From the NCBI GenBank assembly GCA_028277845.1, contig JANQFL010000028.1:1-36134 (forward strand): 36,134 nucleotides of DNA, in the 5' to 3' direction. How positions within the stretch are numbered: the stretch's first letter is position 1; every line of letters starts with the position of its first letter. This stretch comes from Sneathiellales bacterium (GTDB taxonomy: Bacteria > Pseudomonadota > Alphaproteobacteria > JANQFL01). This document shows positions 9,096 to 17,783 of the stretch, one piece after another. The translations under genes were made by a program, and so were the position numbers. The notes beneath the pieces were generated by a model, which did not search any database, was not told the origin of the DNA, and worked only from the letters and a program-made list of their open reading frames with translations.

Positions 9096-9572
9096 ACTAC
9101 TCCACTCAGAACAAACGACGGACGCCCAGCGCGGCGCCCGCCCAATAATTCAAAAACCAATGGCGCAAACGCGCCCGCCTATATGTCTCAAAATCTAATC
9201 AAACAAAACTCGTATTTCAACAAGTATTTATAGTTAATTTCACTAAATAGATTAAAAAAATCGCATATTTCTCAATAATTAACCAATATTCATCCAAATT
9301 AATAGTTAACAATACAATTTGAATAAAATTTTATGCAAATCATATCTACAATAATTACTGCAAACTAACCGATATTGGCAACATATTATTGATGTATTCT
9401 TTAGTTAACGGCCAACAAAGGCAAATCGTTTTGTCTTAACATCAGTCAAATCAACCGAAGCCGAGGCGGATTTTCACGGAAACGCAGTGCTAAATCTCCA
9501 CTTTGGCTACCGTTTCCCAGCCGCGTTGCGCATCAACAACACGACTACGTCGCTTGGAGAACGCATTCGGAC
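9096..9572. promoter_or_regulatory. AT-rich upstream region of the RTX gene with repeated TAGTTAAC motifs
   Basis: No gene is seen in this stretch of almost 480 bases. Bases 9180-9440 are exceptionally AT-rich against the GC-rich surroundings. Motifs TAGTTAAT (9231-9238), TAATTAAC (9276-9283), TAGTTAAC (9303-9310) and TAGTTAAC (9402-9409) recur. It lies directly upstream of the RTX gene, so it most likely holds its promoter and binding sites for a xenogeneic silencer or activator. This is inference; no single -35/-10 pair stands out enough to call. Confidence 0.55.
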
Positions 9573-9601
9573 AAAAAAAGGGAGGCCGAAGCCTCCCTTT
9601 T
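9573..9601 (-). terminator. Terminator of the transporter operon
   Basis: Stem GGGAGGC/GCCTCCC at 9580-9586 and 9591-9597 with a CGAA loop. On the minus strand it is followed by seven Ts (complement of 9573-9579); on the plus strand it has four Ts, so it may act both ways. It lies just after the substrate-binding-protein stop codon. Confidence 0.9.
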
Positions 9602-9622
9602 CGCCGTCAACGTCGGCCGGGG

Positions 9623-10624
9623 CTACATGCCCATGGCCTTGTTCCAGACGTCGTGGGTCCAGGCGCCCGTCGGCTTCTTGGAGATGACCGGCGTCGACTT
9701 GGTCGCCAGCAGCATGTTCACCGTGCGGTCGAAGTCGCCGGGCTCGAGATAGCCGATGCCCTTGGACGAGCCGGCGATCAGCTTGGCGATTTCGCCCATC
9801 ATGCGGCGCTGGTGTTTTTCCGTCTGGGCGCCCGTCGCATCGTTCTCGAGCACGATGTCGGCCGCCTCGTTGACGTTGTTCATGGCATACTGCCAGCCCT
9901 TGACGGAGGCCTTGACGAAGCGCGCCATCTTGTCGACGAACTTGGGGTCCTTCAGGCTCTTGTCGAGCACGTAAAGGCCGTCCTCGAGGGTGGCCACGCC
10001 CTGGTCCTCGTACTTGTAGACGATGAGGTCGTCGGCACCCAGGCCGGCGTCGATGACCTGCCAGTACTCGTTATAGGTCATGGTCGAGACGCAGTCGGCC
10101 TGCTTCTGCAGCAGCGGATCGACGTTGAAGCCCTGCTTCAGCACGGTCACGCCGTCGGAGCCGCCTTCGGTCGACAGGCCCAGCTTGCCCATCCAGTTGA
10201 GGAAGGGATACTCGTTGCCGAAGAACCAGACGCCGAGGGTGCGGCCCTTGAAATCGGCCGGCGCCTTGATGCCGCTGTCCTTGCGGCAGGTCAGCATCAT
10301 ACCCGATTTCTTGAAGATCTGGGCGATGTTGACCAGCGGCACGCCTTTCTCGCGCGACGCCAGGGCCGACGGCATCCAGTCGATGATGACGTCGGCGCCG
10401 CCACCGGCGATGACCTGCGGCGGGGCCACGTCGGGTCCGCCCGGCTTGATGGTGACGTCGAGATCGACCTCGTCGTAGAAGCCCTTGTCCTTGGCCACGA
10501 AATAGCCGGCGAACTGGGCCTGGGTCACCCACTTGAGCTGGATGGTGACCTTGTCCTTGGCTTCCGCGGCGGCGGCCGTCAGGGCGAACGCCGCGGCGGT
10601 CGCCAAAAGTGTCAGTTTCTTCAT
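9623..10624 (-). CDS. ABC transporter substrate-binding protein, NMT1/THI5-like
   Basis: Periplasmic binding protein that delivers a small, probably pyrimidine-related, solute to the permeases encoded just upstream. A signal peptide covers residues 1 to about 22 (MKKLTLLATAAAFALTAAAA). The mature part starts KDKVTIQLKWVTQAQFAGYFVAKDKGFYDE, here recognised by the VTIQLKWVTQAQFAGYF segment typical of ThiY/NMT1-like proteins. The total length of 333 residues is usual. ATG at 10624 is chosen because it starts the signal peptide and is preceded by AGGAGAGG; the frame is open further upstream. ThiY homologues bind formylaminopyrimidine. Here the neighbours degrade pyrimidines, so uracil, thymine, dihydropyrimidines or hydantoins are plausible ligands (inference). 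Confidence 0.88.
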   Translation of the reverse strand: MKKLTLLATAAAFALTAAAAEAKDKVTIQLKWVTQAQFAGYFVAKDKGFYDEVDLDVTIKPGGPDVAPPQVIAGGGADVIIDWMPSALASREKGVPLVNIAQIFKKSGMMLTCRKDSGIKAPADFKGRTLGVWFFGNEYPFLNWMGKLGLSTEGGSDGVTVLKQGFNVDPLLQKQADCVSTMTYNEYWQVIDAGLGADDLIVYKYEDQGVATLEDGLYVLDKSLKDPKFVDKMARFVKASVKGWQYAMNNVNEAADIVLENDATGAQTEKHQRRMMGEIAKLIAGSSKGIGYLEPGDFDRTVNMLLATKSTPVISKKPTGAWTHDVWNKAMGM

Positions 10625-10685
10625 AGAACCTCTCCTGTTGTCGTTGTCTTGCGAAAGTGAACCTGTGCCTTCTCCGTCATGCACG

Positions 10686-11813
10686 TTACTGGCGGTAGGA
10701 CGGGTGCCAGAACGTCAGCCCCCGCTCCAGGAGCGCCAGCACTCCATAAAATAAGGATCCCGAAAGTGCCGCCACCGCGATAGTGGCCCACACCATGTCC
10801 ACGTTCATGCGGCCGACCTCGGTGGAAATGCGGAAACCCATGCCGACGATGGGCGTGCCGAAAAACTCCGCCACGATGGCGCCGATCAGGGCCAGGGTGG
10901 AGTTGATCTTGAGGGCGTTGAAGATGAACGGCAGGGCGTTGGGCAGGCGCAGGCGGATCAGGGTGCTCATATAGCCCGCCGCGTAGGAGCGCATCAGATC
11001 CCGCTCCATGCGGCCCGCGGCCGCCAGTCCGGCGATGCAGTTCACCAGCATGGGGAAGAAGGTCATGATCACCACCACGGCGGCCTTGGACTGCCAGTCG
11101 AAGCCGAACCACATGACCATGATCGGCGCCACGCCGACGATGGGCAGGGCGCTGACCAGGTTGCCGAGCGGCAGTAATCCCCTTTGCAGGAACGGCACCC
11201 GGTCGACCAGGATGGCGATCAGGAAACCGGCGCCGCAGCCCATGGCGTAGCCGCTGAGCACCGACTTGATGAAGGTCTGATAGAAATCGGCGGCCAGTGT
11301 ATCGGTGCCGCCGGCCATCACCTGGGCGATGTCGCTGGGCGCCGGCAGCAGGACGCGGGGCACGCCGAAGCCGGTGACGATCACTTCCCAGAGGAAGATC
11401 AGCCAGACACCGAACAGCCCCGGCACCAGCAGCGCGACCGCCCGTCCGGCCGCCTTGCCGTCGGACTTGACGGCGGAAAACAACTCCATGCCGCGCCAGG
11501 CCAGGAACCCGAGTCCGATCAGGTAAAGCCACAATCCCAGACCCGCCTGTCCCGGCGCGCCCTCTCCCGACAGCGCGCGCAGTATCGGCGTCGCGCCAAT
11601 GACGACGGCGGCCAGCACGACGGCGCCGCCCGCCAGTCCGCTCAACCGGCGCCAGAGAAAGGCAGCGGCCAGCACGAACGCGACCGACCAATAGGCGATC
11701 GTGATGCCCCCGTACCAGGTGACAGGTGTTTCGCCGCCGATCAGGGGAAATGCCAGCGCCAGCAGCGCCAGGGCGCCGAACAGGGCCACGGGCTTGTCGA
11801 GGCGCGCCATCAT
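10686..11813 (-). CDS. ABC transporter permease with extended N-terminal membrane region
   Basis: Inner-membrane subunit of a NitT/TauT-type importer. The C-terminal two thirds hold a standard binding-protein-dependent permease domain: LPLGNLVSALPIVGVAPIM and the coupling helix region MRSYAAGYMSTLIRLRLPNALPF, here cited by the segment AAGYMSTLIRLRLPNALPF. The first about 130 residues are extra: several hydrophobic helices (LFGALALLALAFPLIGG, VAFVLAAAFLW, AVVLAAVVIGA) not needed for a minimal permease, giving 375 residues against the usual 250-300. The start overlaps the stop of the other permease by 4 bases (ATGA), indicating translational coupling. Two different permeases probably form a heterodimer. 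Confidence 0.88.
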   Translation of the reverse strand: MMARLDKPVALFGALALLALAFPLIGGETPVTWYGGITIAYWSVAFVLAAAFLWRRLSGLAGGAVVLAAVVIGATPILRALSGEGAPGQAGLGLWLYLIGLGFLAWRGMELFSAVKSDGKAAGRAVALLVPGLFGVWLIFLWEVIVTGFGVPRVLLPAPSDIAQVMAGGTDTLAADFYQTFIKSVLSGYAMGCGAGFLIAILVDRVPFLQRGLLPLGNLVSALPIVGVAPIMVMWFGFDWQSKAAVVVIMTFFPMLVNCIAGLAAAGRMERDLMRSYAAGYMSTLIRLRLPNALPFIFNALKINSTLALIGAIVAEFFGTPIVGMGFRISTEVGRMNVDMVWATIAVAALSGSLFYGVLALLERGLTFWHPSYRQ

Positions 11814-12736
11814 GACTGCGCCCCCGTGCGCCGCAGCACGGCCTTCTCGATCAGCGCCACGATGCTGACCAGCAAGGCGGCCAGCAACGCCGCGACGATC
11901 AGCGCCGCCCAGATCTTGATGGTCTGGCCGTAATAGGAGCCGACCAGCAGCCGGGCGCCGATGCCGGCCTGGGCGCCGGTGGGTAGTTCACCGACGATAG
12001 CGCCGACCAGGCTGATGGCGATGGCGACCTTGAGGCTGGTAAAGAGGAACGGCAGCGACGACGGCCAGCGCAGTTTCCAGAACACCTGGGCCTGGCTGGC
12101 GCTGTAGGTGCGCATCAGGTCCATCTGCAGCGGATCGGGCGAGCGCAGGCCCTTCACCATGCCGATGGTCACCGGGAAGAAGCACAGATACATGGAAATG
12201 ATCGCCTTCGGAATCAGGCCGGTGAACCCGATGGCGCCCAGCACGACGATGATCATCGGCGCGATGGCCAGGATGGGAATGGTTTGCGAGGCGATGATCC
12301 AGGGCAGCAGGCTGCGGTCCAGCGTGCGCACGTGCACGATGCCCACGGCCAGGGCGATCCCCAGGATGGCCCCGAAGGCGAAACCGACCAGGGTCGACGA
12401 AATGGTGACCCAGGAGTGGTAGACCAGGCTGCGTTTCGAAGTGATCTTCTTTTGAAAGATCGTCTTGTTCATTTCATCGACGATCTGATGCGGCGCCGGC
12501 AGGACCGGACGCTCCAGCGCCCAGGCGTCCTCCACCAACTGGCCGAACTGCCAGTCGACCTTTTGCCGTTCGTATTTGTCGATCAAAAGCGGCGCGTTCA
12601 TATAGACCGCGCCGGCATACCAAACGATCAGGAGAACGGCGACGACCACGGCGACCGGACCGGCCTTGCCCTCGCGCATCCGGGACCACAAGCGCGCGGC
12701 GGTCGAGTCCGGCAGGGCGATGGCCTCAGTCGTCAT
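11810..12736 (-). CDS. ABC transporter permease
   Basis: Second inner-membrane subunit of the same importer, 308 residues. The N-terminal helix VAVVVAVLLIVWYAGAVYM is followed by a periplasmic stretch and five or so helices of the binding-protein-dependent permease domain. The conserved segment MRTYSASQAQVFWKLRWPSS is the cytoplasmic loop that contacts the ATPase. The gene overlaps the ATPase gene by 11 bases on one side and the second permease by 4 on the other, so all three are translated from one message. Specificity cannot be read from the sequence; the neighbouring pyrimidine enzymes are the only guide. Confidence 0.9.
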   Translation of the reverse strand: MTTEAIALPDSTAARLWSRMREGKAGPVAVVVAVLLIVWYAGAVYMNAPLLIDKYERQKVDWQFGQLVEDAWALERPVLPAPHQIVDEMNKTIFQKKITSKRSLVYHSWVTISSTLVGFAFGAILGIALAVGIVHVRTLDRSLLPWIIASQTIPILAIAPMIIVVLGAIGFTGLIPKAIISMYLCFFPVTIGMVKGLRSPDPLQMDLMRTYSASQAQVFWKLRWPSSLPFLFTSLKVAIAISLVGAIVGELPTGAQAGIGARLLVGSYYGQTIKIWAALIVAALLAALLVSIVALIEKAVLRRTGAQS

Positions 12737-13517
12737 AACTGTGTCCGGCCCTCAGCCCTTCGCGCACCCGGTGGGCGATTTCGAGAAATTCGGGCGATTC
12801 CCGCACGTCCAGGGTGCGGTCCGGCGGCAGGTTGCAGTCGATCACGTCGATAATGCGGCCCGGCCGGGGCGACATGACGACGATGCGGGACGACAGGAAC
12901 ACCGCCTCGGGGATCGAGTGGGTGACGAATATGACCGTCTTGTCGGTCTTCTCCCACAGCCGCAGGAGCTGTTCGTTGAGGTGATCGCGGGTGATCTCGT
13001 CGAGGGCACCGAAGGGTTCGTCCATCAGCAGCAGTTCGGGCTCGAAGCTCAAGGCCCGGGCGATGGACACCCGCTGCTGCATGCCGCCCGAGAGCTGCCA
13101 GGGGAACTTTTTCTCGAACCCGCTCAGATTGACCAGCTCGAGATACCGCGCCGCACGGTCCTTCCGTTCGGCCGCCGACAGGTTCATGATTTCCAAAGGC
13201 AGGGTGACATTGCGCTCGACGGTGCGCCAGGGATAGAGCGCCGGCGCCTGGAACACATAACCGTAGGCGCGAGAGAGTCGCGCTTCCTCGGGCGACGTGC
13301 CGTTGACGGAAATGGTGCCGCCGGTGGGCTTCTCCAGATCGGCGATGACCCGCATCAGGGTCGTCTTGCCGCAGCCCGATGGACCGATGAAGGAGACGAA
13401 ATCCCCGTGGCGCACGGTCAGATCCACCTTGTCCAGGGCATAGACCGGTCCGTCCGCCGTCTGGAAGGTAAGCGACATCTGTTCGATGTCTATGACCTTG
13501 CGTCGGCTCTCTTCCAT
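12726..13517 (-). CDS. ABC transporter ATP-binding protein, NitT/TauT type
   Basis: Cytoplasmic ATPase powering the importer. It has Walker [11 protein letters not shown]-loop region [13 protein letters not shown], signature LSGGMQQR, Walker [14 protein letters not shown] and the switch histidine in VTHSIPEAV. The length of 263 residues is standard. I chose ATG at 13517 because the family domain begins shortly after it ([12 protein letters not shown]); a TTG at 13565 would add 16 residues. No strong ribosome binding site is seen for either start. About 235 bases separate it from the upstream amidohydrolase stop, but gene direction and content suggest one pyrimidine operon running from preT to the binding protein. 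Confidence 0.92.
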   Translation of the reverse strand: MEESRRKVIDIEQMSLTFQTADGPVYALDKVDLTVRHGDFVSFIGPSGCGKTTLMRVIADLEKPTGGTISVNGTSPEEARLSRAYGYVFQAPALYPWRTVERNVTLPLEIMNLSAAERKDRAARYLELVNLSGFEKKFPWQLSGGMQQRVSIARALSFEPELLLMDEPFGALDEITRDHLNEQLLRLWEKTDKTVIFVTHSIPEAVFLSSRIVVMSPRPGRIIDVIDCNLPPDRTLDVRESPEFLEIAHRVREGLRAGHSYDD

Positions 13518-13752
13518 GGAAGGCTGCGTTTCGCCGATGTCCGCCGCCGCACTCTGCTGAACCAAATCGAACCGTCCCTACTTAACCGACCGGCGGCGCG
13601 GCCGAATATGCTTGCCGCCGATCATATCATTCACCCCTTCTGCACAAACCACGCCACATCGTCACACCCCGGTTTCCCTGGTGCGCCGCAGTCCGTCGAC
13701 GCAGTCATGCCCCCATTTCCATCACGCCCTGCCCAAGTTTCGACCACCCCGG

Positions 13753-14991
13753 TCACGCGTGCGCCCGCTCCAGCATGGCGTGCAGCAGCACGTTGCAGCC
13801 CGCCGCCAGGTCCTCGGGCTTGGCGTTTTCGGCTTCGTTGTGGCTGATGCCTCCCTCGCAGGGAACGAAGATCATGCCGGTCGGCGCCACCCGGTTGATG
13901 TAACAGGCGTCGTGCCCCGCGCCCGAGACGATGTCGAGATGGGGCATGCCGGCTTCCTCGGCTCCCGCCCGCACCGCGGCGACGCAATCGGGGTCGAAGT
14001 TGACCGGCGGCGAGTACCAGATCTGCTCGAAGTCCATCTCGAGGCCGATCTCGCCGGCGATCCGTTCGCTGACGGCACGCAGCTCGGCATCCATCTTGGA
14101 CAGGATCTCGTCGTCCGGATGCCGGAAATCGACGGCGAAGAACACCTGTCCGGGAATGACGTTACGCGAATTGGGGCTGACCTGCATCAGGCCGACCGTG
14201 GCGCAGGCGTTGGGCTGGTTTTCCAGGCCGATACGGTTGACGTCGCCGACGATGCGGGCGGCACCGACCAGGGCATCCTTGCGCGTGCGCATGGGTGTCG
14301 GCCCGGCGTGGGCCTCCATGCCGGTCAGCGTGATTTCATACCAGCGCTGGCCCTGGGCACCCGTGACCACGCCGATGGTCTTCTCCTCGTCCTCGAGAAT
14401 CGGGCCCTGCTCGATATGGGCTTCGAAGTTGGCGCGGATCGGCCGGCCGCCGACCTCCTCGCTGCCGGCATAGCCGATGCGTTCCAGTTCCTCGCCCATG
14501 GTCTTGCCGTCCAGGTCGGCGCGGCTGAGGCCGTAATCCAGGTCGAACACCCCGGCGAACACCCCCGACGCCACCATGGCCGGTGCGAAACGGGAGCCTT
14601 CCTCGTTGGTCCAGACAGCGACCTCCACCGGCGCGTCGGTCTCGTAGCTGTGGTCGTTGAGCGTGCGCACGACTTCGAGGCCGGCCAGCACACCGTAAAC
14701 GCCGTCGAACTTGCCGCCCGTCGGCTGGGTATCCAGATGCGAACCGGCCATCACCGGCGGCAGATCGGGATTGCGGCCGGCCCGGCGGGCGAAAATGTTG
14801 CCCATCTTGTCGACTTTGATGGAGCAGCCGGCTTCCTCGCACCAGCGTACGAACAGGTCACGGCCCTGCTTGTCCAGATCGGTCAGCGCCAGGCGGCAGT
14901 TGCCGCCCTTTTCGGTGGCACCGATCTTGGCCATCTCCATCAGGCTGTCCCACAGGCGCTGCCCATTGATGTTGATGTTTTTTACGCTCAC
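13753..14991 (-). CDS. M20-family Zn amidohydrolase (N-carbamoyl-amino acid / beta-ureidopropionase / allantoate type)
   Basis: Metal-dependent amidase of the HyuC/AllC/PydC type that removes the carbamoyl group from N-carbamoyl amino acids. In this locus the likely substrate is N-carbamoyl-beta-alanine (third step of reductive pyrimidine breakdown) or a carbamoyl amino acid from hydantoins. It has 412 residues. Visible metal-binding segments: MAGSHLDTQPTGGKFDG (His85, Asp96), the TNEEGSRFAPAM glutamate pair near 131, the family hallmark EAHIEQGP, dimer-domain GMEAHAGPTPM, and a C-terminal GISHNEAE histidine. It ends about 235 bases before the transporter ATPase start and begins 33 bases after the preA stop. 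A second, unrelated enzyme for the same step is encoded at 20066-20929. Confidence 0.88.
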   Translation of the reverse strand: MSVKNININGQRLWDSLMEMAKIGATEKGGNCRLALTDLDKQGRDLFVRWCEEAGCSIKVDKMGNIFARRAGRNPDLPPVMAGSHLDTQPTGGKFDGVYGVLAGLEVVRTLNDHSYETDAPVEVAVWTNEEGSRFAPAMVASGVFAGVFDLDYGLSRADLDGKTMGEELERIGYAGSEEVGGRPIRANFEAHIEQGPILEDEEKTIGVVTGAQGQRWYEITLTGMEAHAGPTPMRTRKDALVGAARIVGDVNRIGLENQPNACATVGLMQVSPNSRNVIPGQVFFAVDFRHPDDEILSKMDAELRAVSERIAGEIGLEMDFEQIWYSPPVNFDPDCVAAVRAGAEEAGMPHLDIVSGAGHDACYINRVAPTGMIFVPCEGGISHNEAENAKPEDLAAGCNVLLHAMLERAHA

Positions 14992-15024
14992 TCGCGCTCT
15001 CCCTTCGTTCTTTGCCGCCGCGCC

Positions 15025-16302
15025 TTACTCGGCCGCTTCCATGTTGGCCGGGTTGCGCGGATCTTCGGTCCACGTCATGTACGGCTTTCCGTTGTCGATG
15101 CGGCGCATGGTGATGCAGCCGTCCACGGGGCACACATGCATGCACAGATTACAGCCGACGCATTCCTCGTCGATCACCTCGTAACGCCGCGCACCATTGT
15201 CCTTGGCGGCACTGATGGCCTGGTGCGAGGTGTCCTCGCAGGCGATGTGGCACAGGCCGCACTTGATGCACGACTGCTGGTCGATCTGGGCGACGATCTC
15301 GTAGTTCATGTCGAGATCTTTCCAGTTGCACACGTTCGGCACCGCCGCGCCGCGGAAATCGTCGAGGGTTGCGTACCCCTTGTCGTCCATCCAGTTGTTC
15401 AGACCGTCGATCATGTCGTCGACGATCTTGAAGCCGTAATGCATGGCGGCCGTGCACACCTGCACCGAGCCCGAGCCCAGCGCCATGAACTCGGCGGCGT
15501 CGCGCCAATTGGAAATGCCGCCGATACCGGAAATGGGAATACCGCCGCATTCCGGATCGCGGGCGATTTCCGCCACCATGTTCAGCGCGATGGGCTTGAC
15601 CGCCGGGCCGCAATAGCCGCCGTGGGCGCCCTTGCCGTTGACCGTGGGCGTCGGCGCCATGACGTCGAGATCGACGGTGACGATGGAGTTGATGGTGTTG
15701 ATCAGCGATACCGCGTCGGCGCCGCCCGCCTTGGCCGCCCGGGCCGGCACCAAGACGTTGGTGACGTTGGGGGTCAGCTTGACGAACACCGGCATGCGGG
15801 TGTGCTTCTTGCACCAGCGGGTGACCATTTCGACATATTCGGGAACCTGTCCGACGGCCGATCCCATGCCACGTTCCGACATGCCGTGCGGGCAGCCGAA
15901 ATTGAGTTCGACCCCGTCGGCGCCGGTTTCCTCCACCAGCGGCAGGATCTTGGCCCAGGCCTCTTCCTCGCACGGCACCATGAGCGAGACCACCATGGCC
16001 CGGTCCGGCCAGTCGCGCTTGACCTGCTTGATTTCCCGCAGGTTCACATCCAGCGGCCGGTCGGTGATCAGCTCGATGTTATTGAAGCCGGCGACCCGCT
16101 GGCCGTTGTAATTGACGGCACCGTAACGGGACGACACGTTGACGACGGGAGGATCCTCGCCAAGGGTCTTCCACACGACGCCGCCCCAGCCCGCCTTGAA
16201 CGCGCGGACCACATTGTATTCCTTGTCCGTCGGCGGCGCCGACGCCAGCCAGAACGGATTGGGTGATGTCACACCGGCAATATTGCAACGTAGATCGGCC
16301 AT
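15025..16302 (-). CDS. preA: NAD-dependent dihydropyrimidine dehydrogenase subunit PreA
   Basis: Catalytic FMN subunit that reduces uracil and thymine to 5,6-dihydro forms together with PreT. It has 425 residues. An N-terminal dihydroorotate-dehydrogenase-like barrel includes NPFWLASAPPTD, VELNFGCPHGMSERGMG with the catalytic cysteine, and the FMN-phosphate loop SGIGGISNWRDAAEF. A C-terminal ferredoxin domain has two 4Fe-4S motifs, CIKCGLCHIACE and CVGCNLCMHVCP. The start lies 9 bases after the preT stop, so the subunits are co-translated. The order preT-preA matches the E. coli arrangement. Confidence 0.95.
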   Translation of the reverse strand: MADLRCNIAGVTSPNPFWLASAPPTDKEYNVVRAFKAGWGGVVWKTLGEDPPVVNVSSRYGAVNYNGQRVAGFNNIELITDRPLDVNLREIKQVKRDWPDRAMVVSLMVPCEEEAWAKILPLVEETGADGVELNFGCPHGMSERGMGSAVGQVPEYVEMVTRWCKKHTRMPVFVKLTPNVTNVLVPARAAKAGGADAVSLINTINSIVTVDLDVMAPTPTVNGKGAHGGYCGPAVKPIALNMVAEIARDPECGGIPISGIGGISNWRDAAEFMALGSGSVQVCTAAMHYGFKIVDDMIDGLNNWMDDKGYATLDDFRGAAVPNVCNWKDLDMNYEIVAQIDQQSCIKCGLCHIACEDTSHQAISAAKDNGARRYEVIDEECVGCNLCMHVCPVDGCITMRRIDNGKPYMTWTEDPRNPANMEAAE

Positions 16303-16311
16303 GATTTGCTC

Positions 16312-17661
16312 CTATCCTCTTAGGGCGCGGTCGATGGCATGGGCGGCAAGCTTGCCGTCCTGAACGGCGGCGACGGTCAGGTCGTCGCCCGGCACGCAAT
16401 CGCCACCGGCCCAGACATCGGCGAGCGACGTCTGGCGGTCTTCGTTGACGGCGATGCGGCCCGAATTGGTCAGCTCCAGCATCTCGGCGGACCCGTTCCG
16501 CAGCGGCGCCGGCACGAACGTCTGACCGATGGCCTTGAACACCATGTCGGCCAGCACCGTGAAGGTATCGCCGGTGCCCATCAAACGGCCGTTATCGTCG
16601 AGTTGCGTGTATTCGAACTCCACCTCCTTGACCTTGCCGTCCTGGCCGATCAGGCGCTTGGGCTGGGCCCAGTGCTTGATCTTGACGCCGTTGGTCTGGG
16701 CGAATTCCTGTTCGTGTCCGGTGGCGCTCATATGCTCGGCGCCGCGGCGGTAGACCAGGGTGACGTCTTCCGCCCCGAGCCGCTTGCTCTGCACCGCAAT
16801 GTCGATGGCGGTGTTGCCGCCGCCGATCACCACGACCCGGCGGCCGACATTGAGCGCCCCCAAATCGGTCGCCTGGCGCAGGTCGGCAATGTAGTCGACG
16901 GCATTGGCGACGCCGTCCAGATCCTCACCCTCGCATCCCAGCGCATTGACGCCCGCAAGGCCGAAGCCGAGGAACACGGCGTCATGGCCCTGGCGGAGTT
17001 GCGACAATGTGATGTCCTCGCCGAGCGATTTGCCGGTCTCGACCGAAATACCGCCGAGGGAGAGGATGAAGTCCACCTCCTTCTGGGCGAAGGAATCGGG
17101 CAGTTTGTAGGCCGCAATACCGTATTCGTTCAGGCCGCCGGCTTTGCCGCGCGCCTCGTAGACGACGACATCGTGGCCCAGCATGGACAGGCGGTGGGCG
17201 CAGGCCAGGCCGGCCGGGCCGCCGCCGACAACGGCGACGGTCTTGCCCGACAGGTCCGCCCGTTGAAACGGCTGCACGCCCTTGTCGAACAGATGGTCTG
17301 TGGCGTAGCGCTGCAATGCGCCGATCTGCACCGGTTTGCTTTCCTGGGTGTTGCGCACGCAGGCTTCCTGGCAGAGAATTTCCACCGGACAGACCCGGGC
17401 GCAGGCACCGCCCATGATATTCTCGGTCAGGATACTCACCGCCGATCCGCGCACATTGTCGGACGCGATCTTGGTGATGAAGGTGGGGATATCGATGCCC
17501 GTCGGGCAGGCCTCGATGCATGGCGCGTCGTGGCAGAAATAGCACCGGCTGGCCTCGATCAGGGCGCGGCGCCGGTCCAGCGGGGGATGGACATCGCTGA
17601 AATTGGCGGCGTATTCGTCGGACGTCAAACGCCCGGCCGCGATATCGGCAACGTGGTTCAT
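16312..17661 (-). CDS. preT: NAD-dependent dihydropyrimidine dehydrogenase subunit PreT
   Basis: Flavoprotein subunit passing electrons from NADH to PreA through iron-sulfur clusters, related to the small subunit of glutamate synthase. It has 449 residues. The N-terminal cysteine-rich domain contains CYFCHDAPCIEACPTGIDIP and GGACARVCPVEILCQEACVR, the FAD motif is VAVVGGGPAGLACAHRL near residue 145, and the NAD(P) motif is VVVIGGGNTAIDIA near 285. C-terminal GRIAVNEDRQTSLADVWAGGD closes the FAD site. It is the first gene of the minus-strand operon. A RutR-type palindrome lies about 93 bases upstream, between it and the divergent regulator gene. Confidence 0.95.
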   Translation of the reverse strand: MNHVADIAAGRLTSDEYAANFSDVHPPLDRRRALIEASRCYFCHDAPCIEACPTGIDIPTFITKIASDNVRGSAVSILTENIMGGACARVCPVEILCQEACVRNTQESKPVQIGALQRYATDHLFDKGVQPFQRADLSGKTVAVVGGGPAGLACAHRLSMLGHDVVVYEARGKAGGLNEYGIAAYKLPDSFAQKEVDFILSLGGISVETGKSLGEDITLSQLRQGHDAVFLGFGLAGVNALGCEGEDLDGVANAVDYIADLRQATDLGALNVGRRVVVIGGGNTAIDIAVQSKRLGAEDVTLVYRRGAEHMSATGHEQEFAQTNGVKIKHWAQPKRLIGQDGKVKEVEFEYTQLDDNGRLMGTGDTFTVLADMVFKAIGQTFVPAPLRNGSAEMLELTNSGRIAVNEDRQTSLADVWAGGDCVPGDDLTVAAVQDGKLAAHAIDRALRG

Positions 17662-17753
17662 ACGTTGTCTCCGGCAGCATGCGCTGCAATATTATTGTCG
17701 TTCTTGGCGTTCCCGGTGGGGAGGCCTCCTGTCAAAAAAACGTTAGCTTTAAT

Positions 17754-17769
17754 CTGACCAATCGGTCAA
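17754..17769. promoter_or_regulatory. RutR-type operator between preT and the regulator gene
   Basis: CTGACCAATCGGTCAA matches the RutR consensus TTGACCANNTGGTCAA at 12 of 14 defined positions and keeps the perfect TGACC-N4-GGTCA core. It lies 14 bases before the regulator start and can serve both divergent genes. Confidence 0.85.
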
Positions 17770-17783
17770 GATTTGAATCGAGT

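Noticed and set aside
9602-10690. TPP riboswitch expected for a ThiY-like transporter
   Set aside because: No CUGAGA or ACCCUUUGAACCUGA-like THI-box elements were found near the transporter genes.
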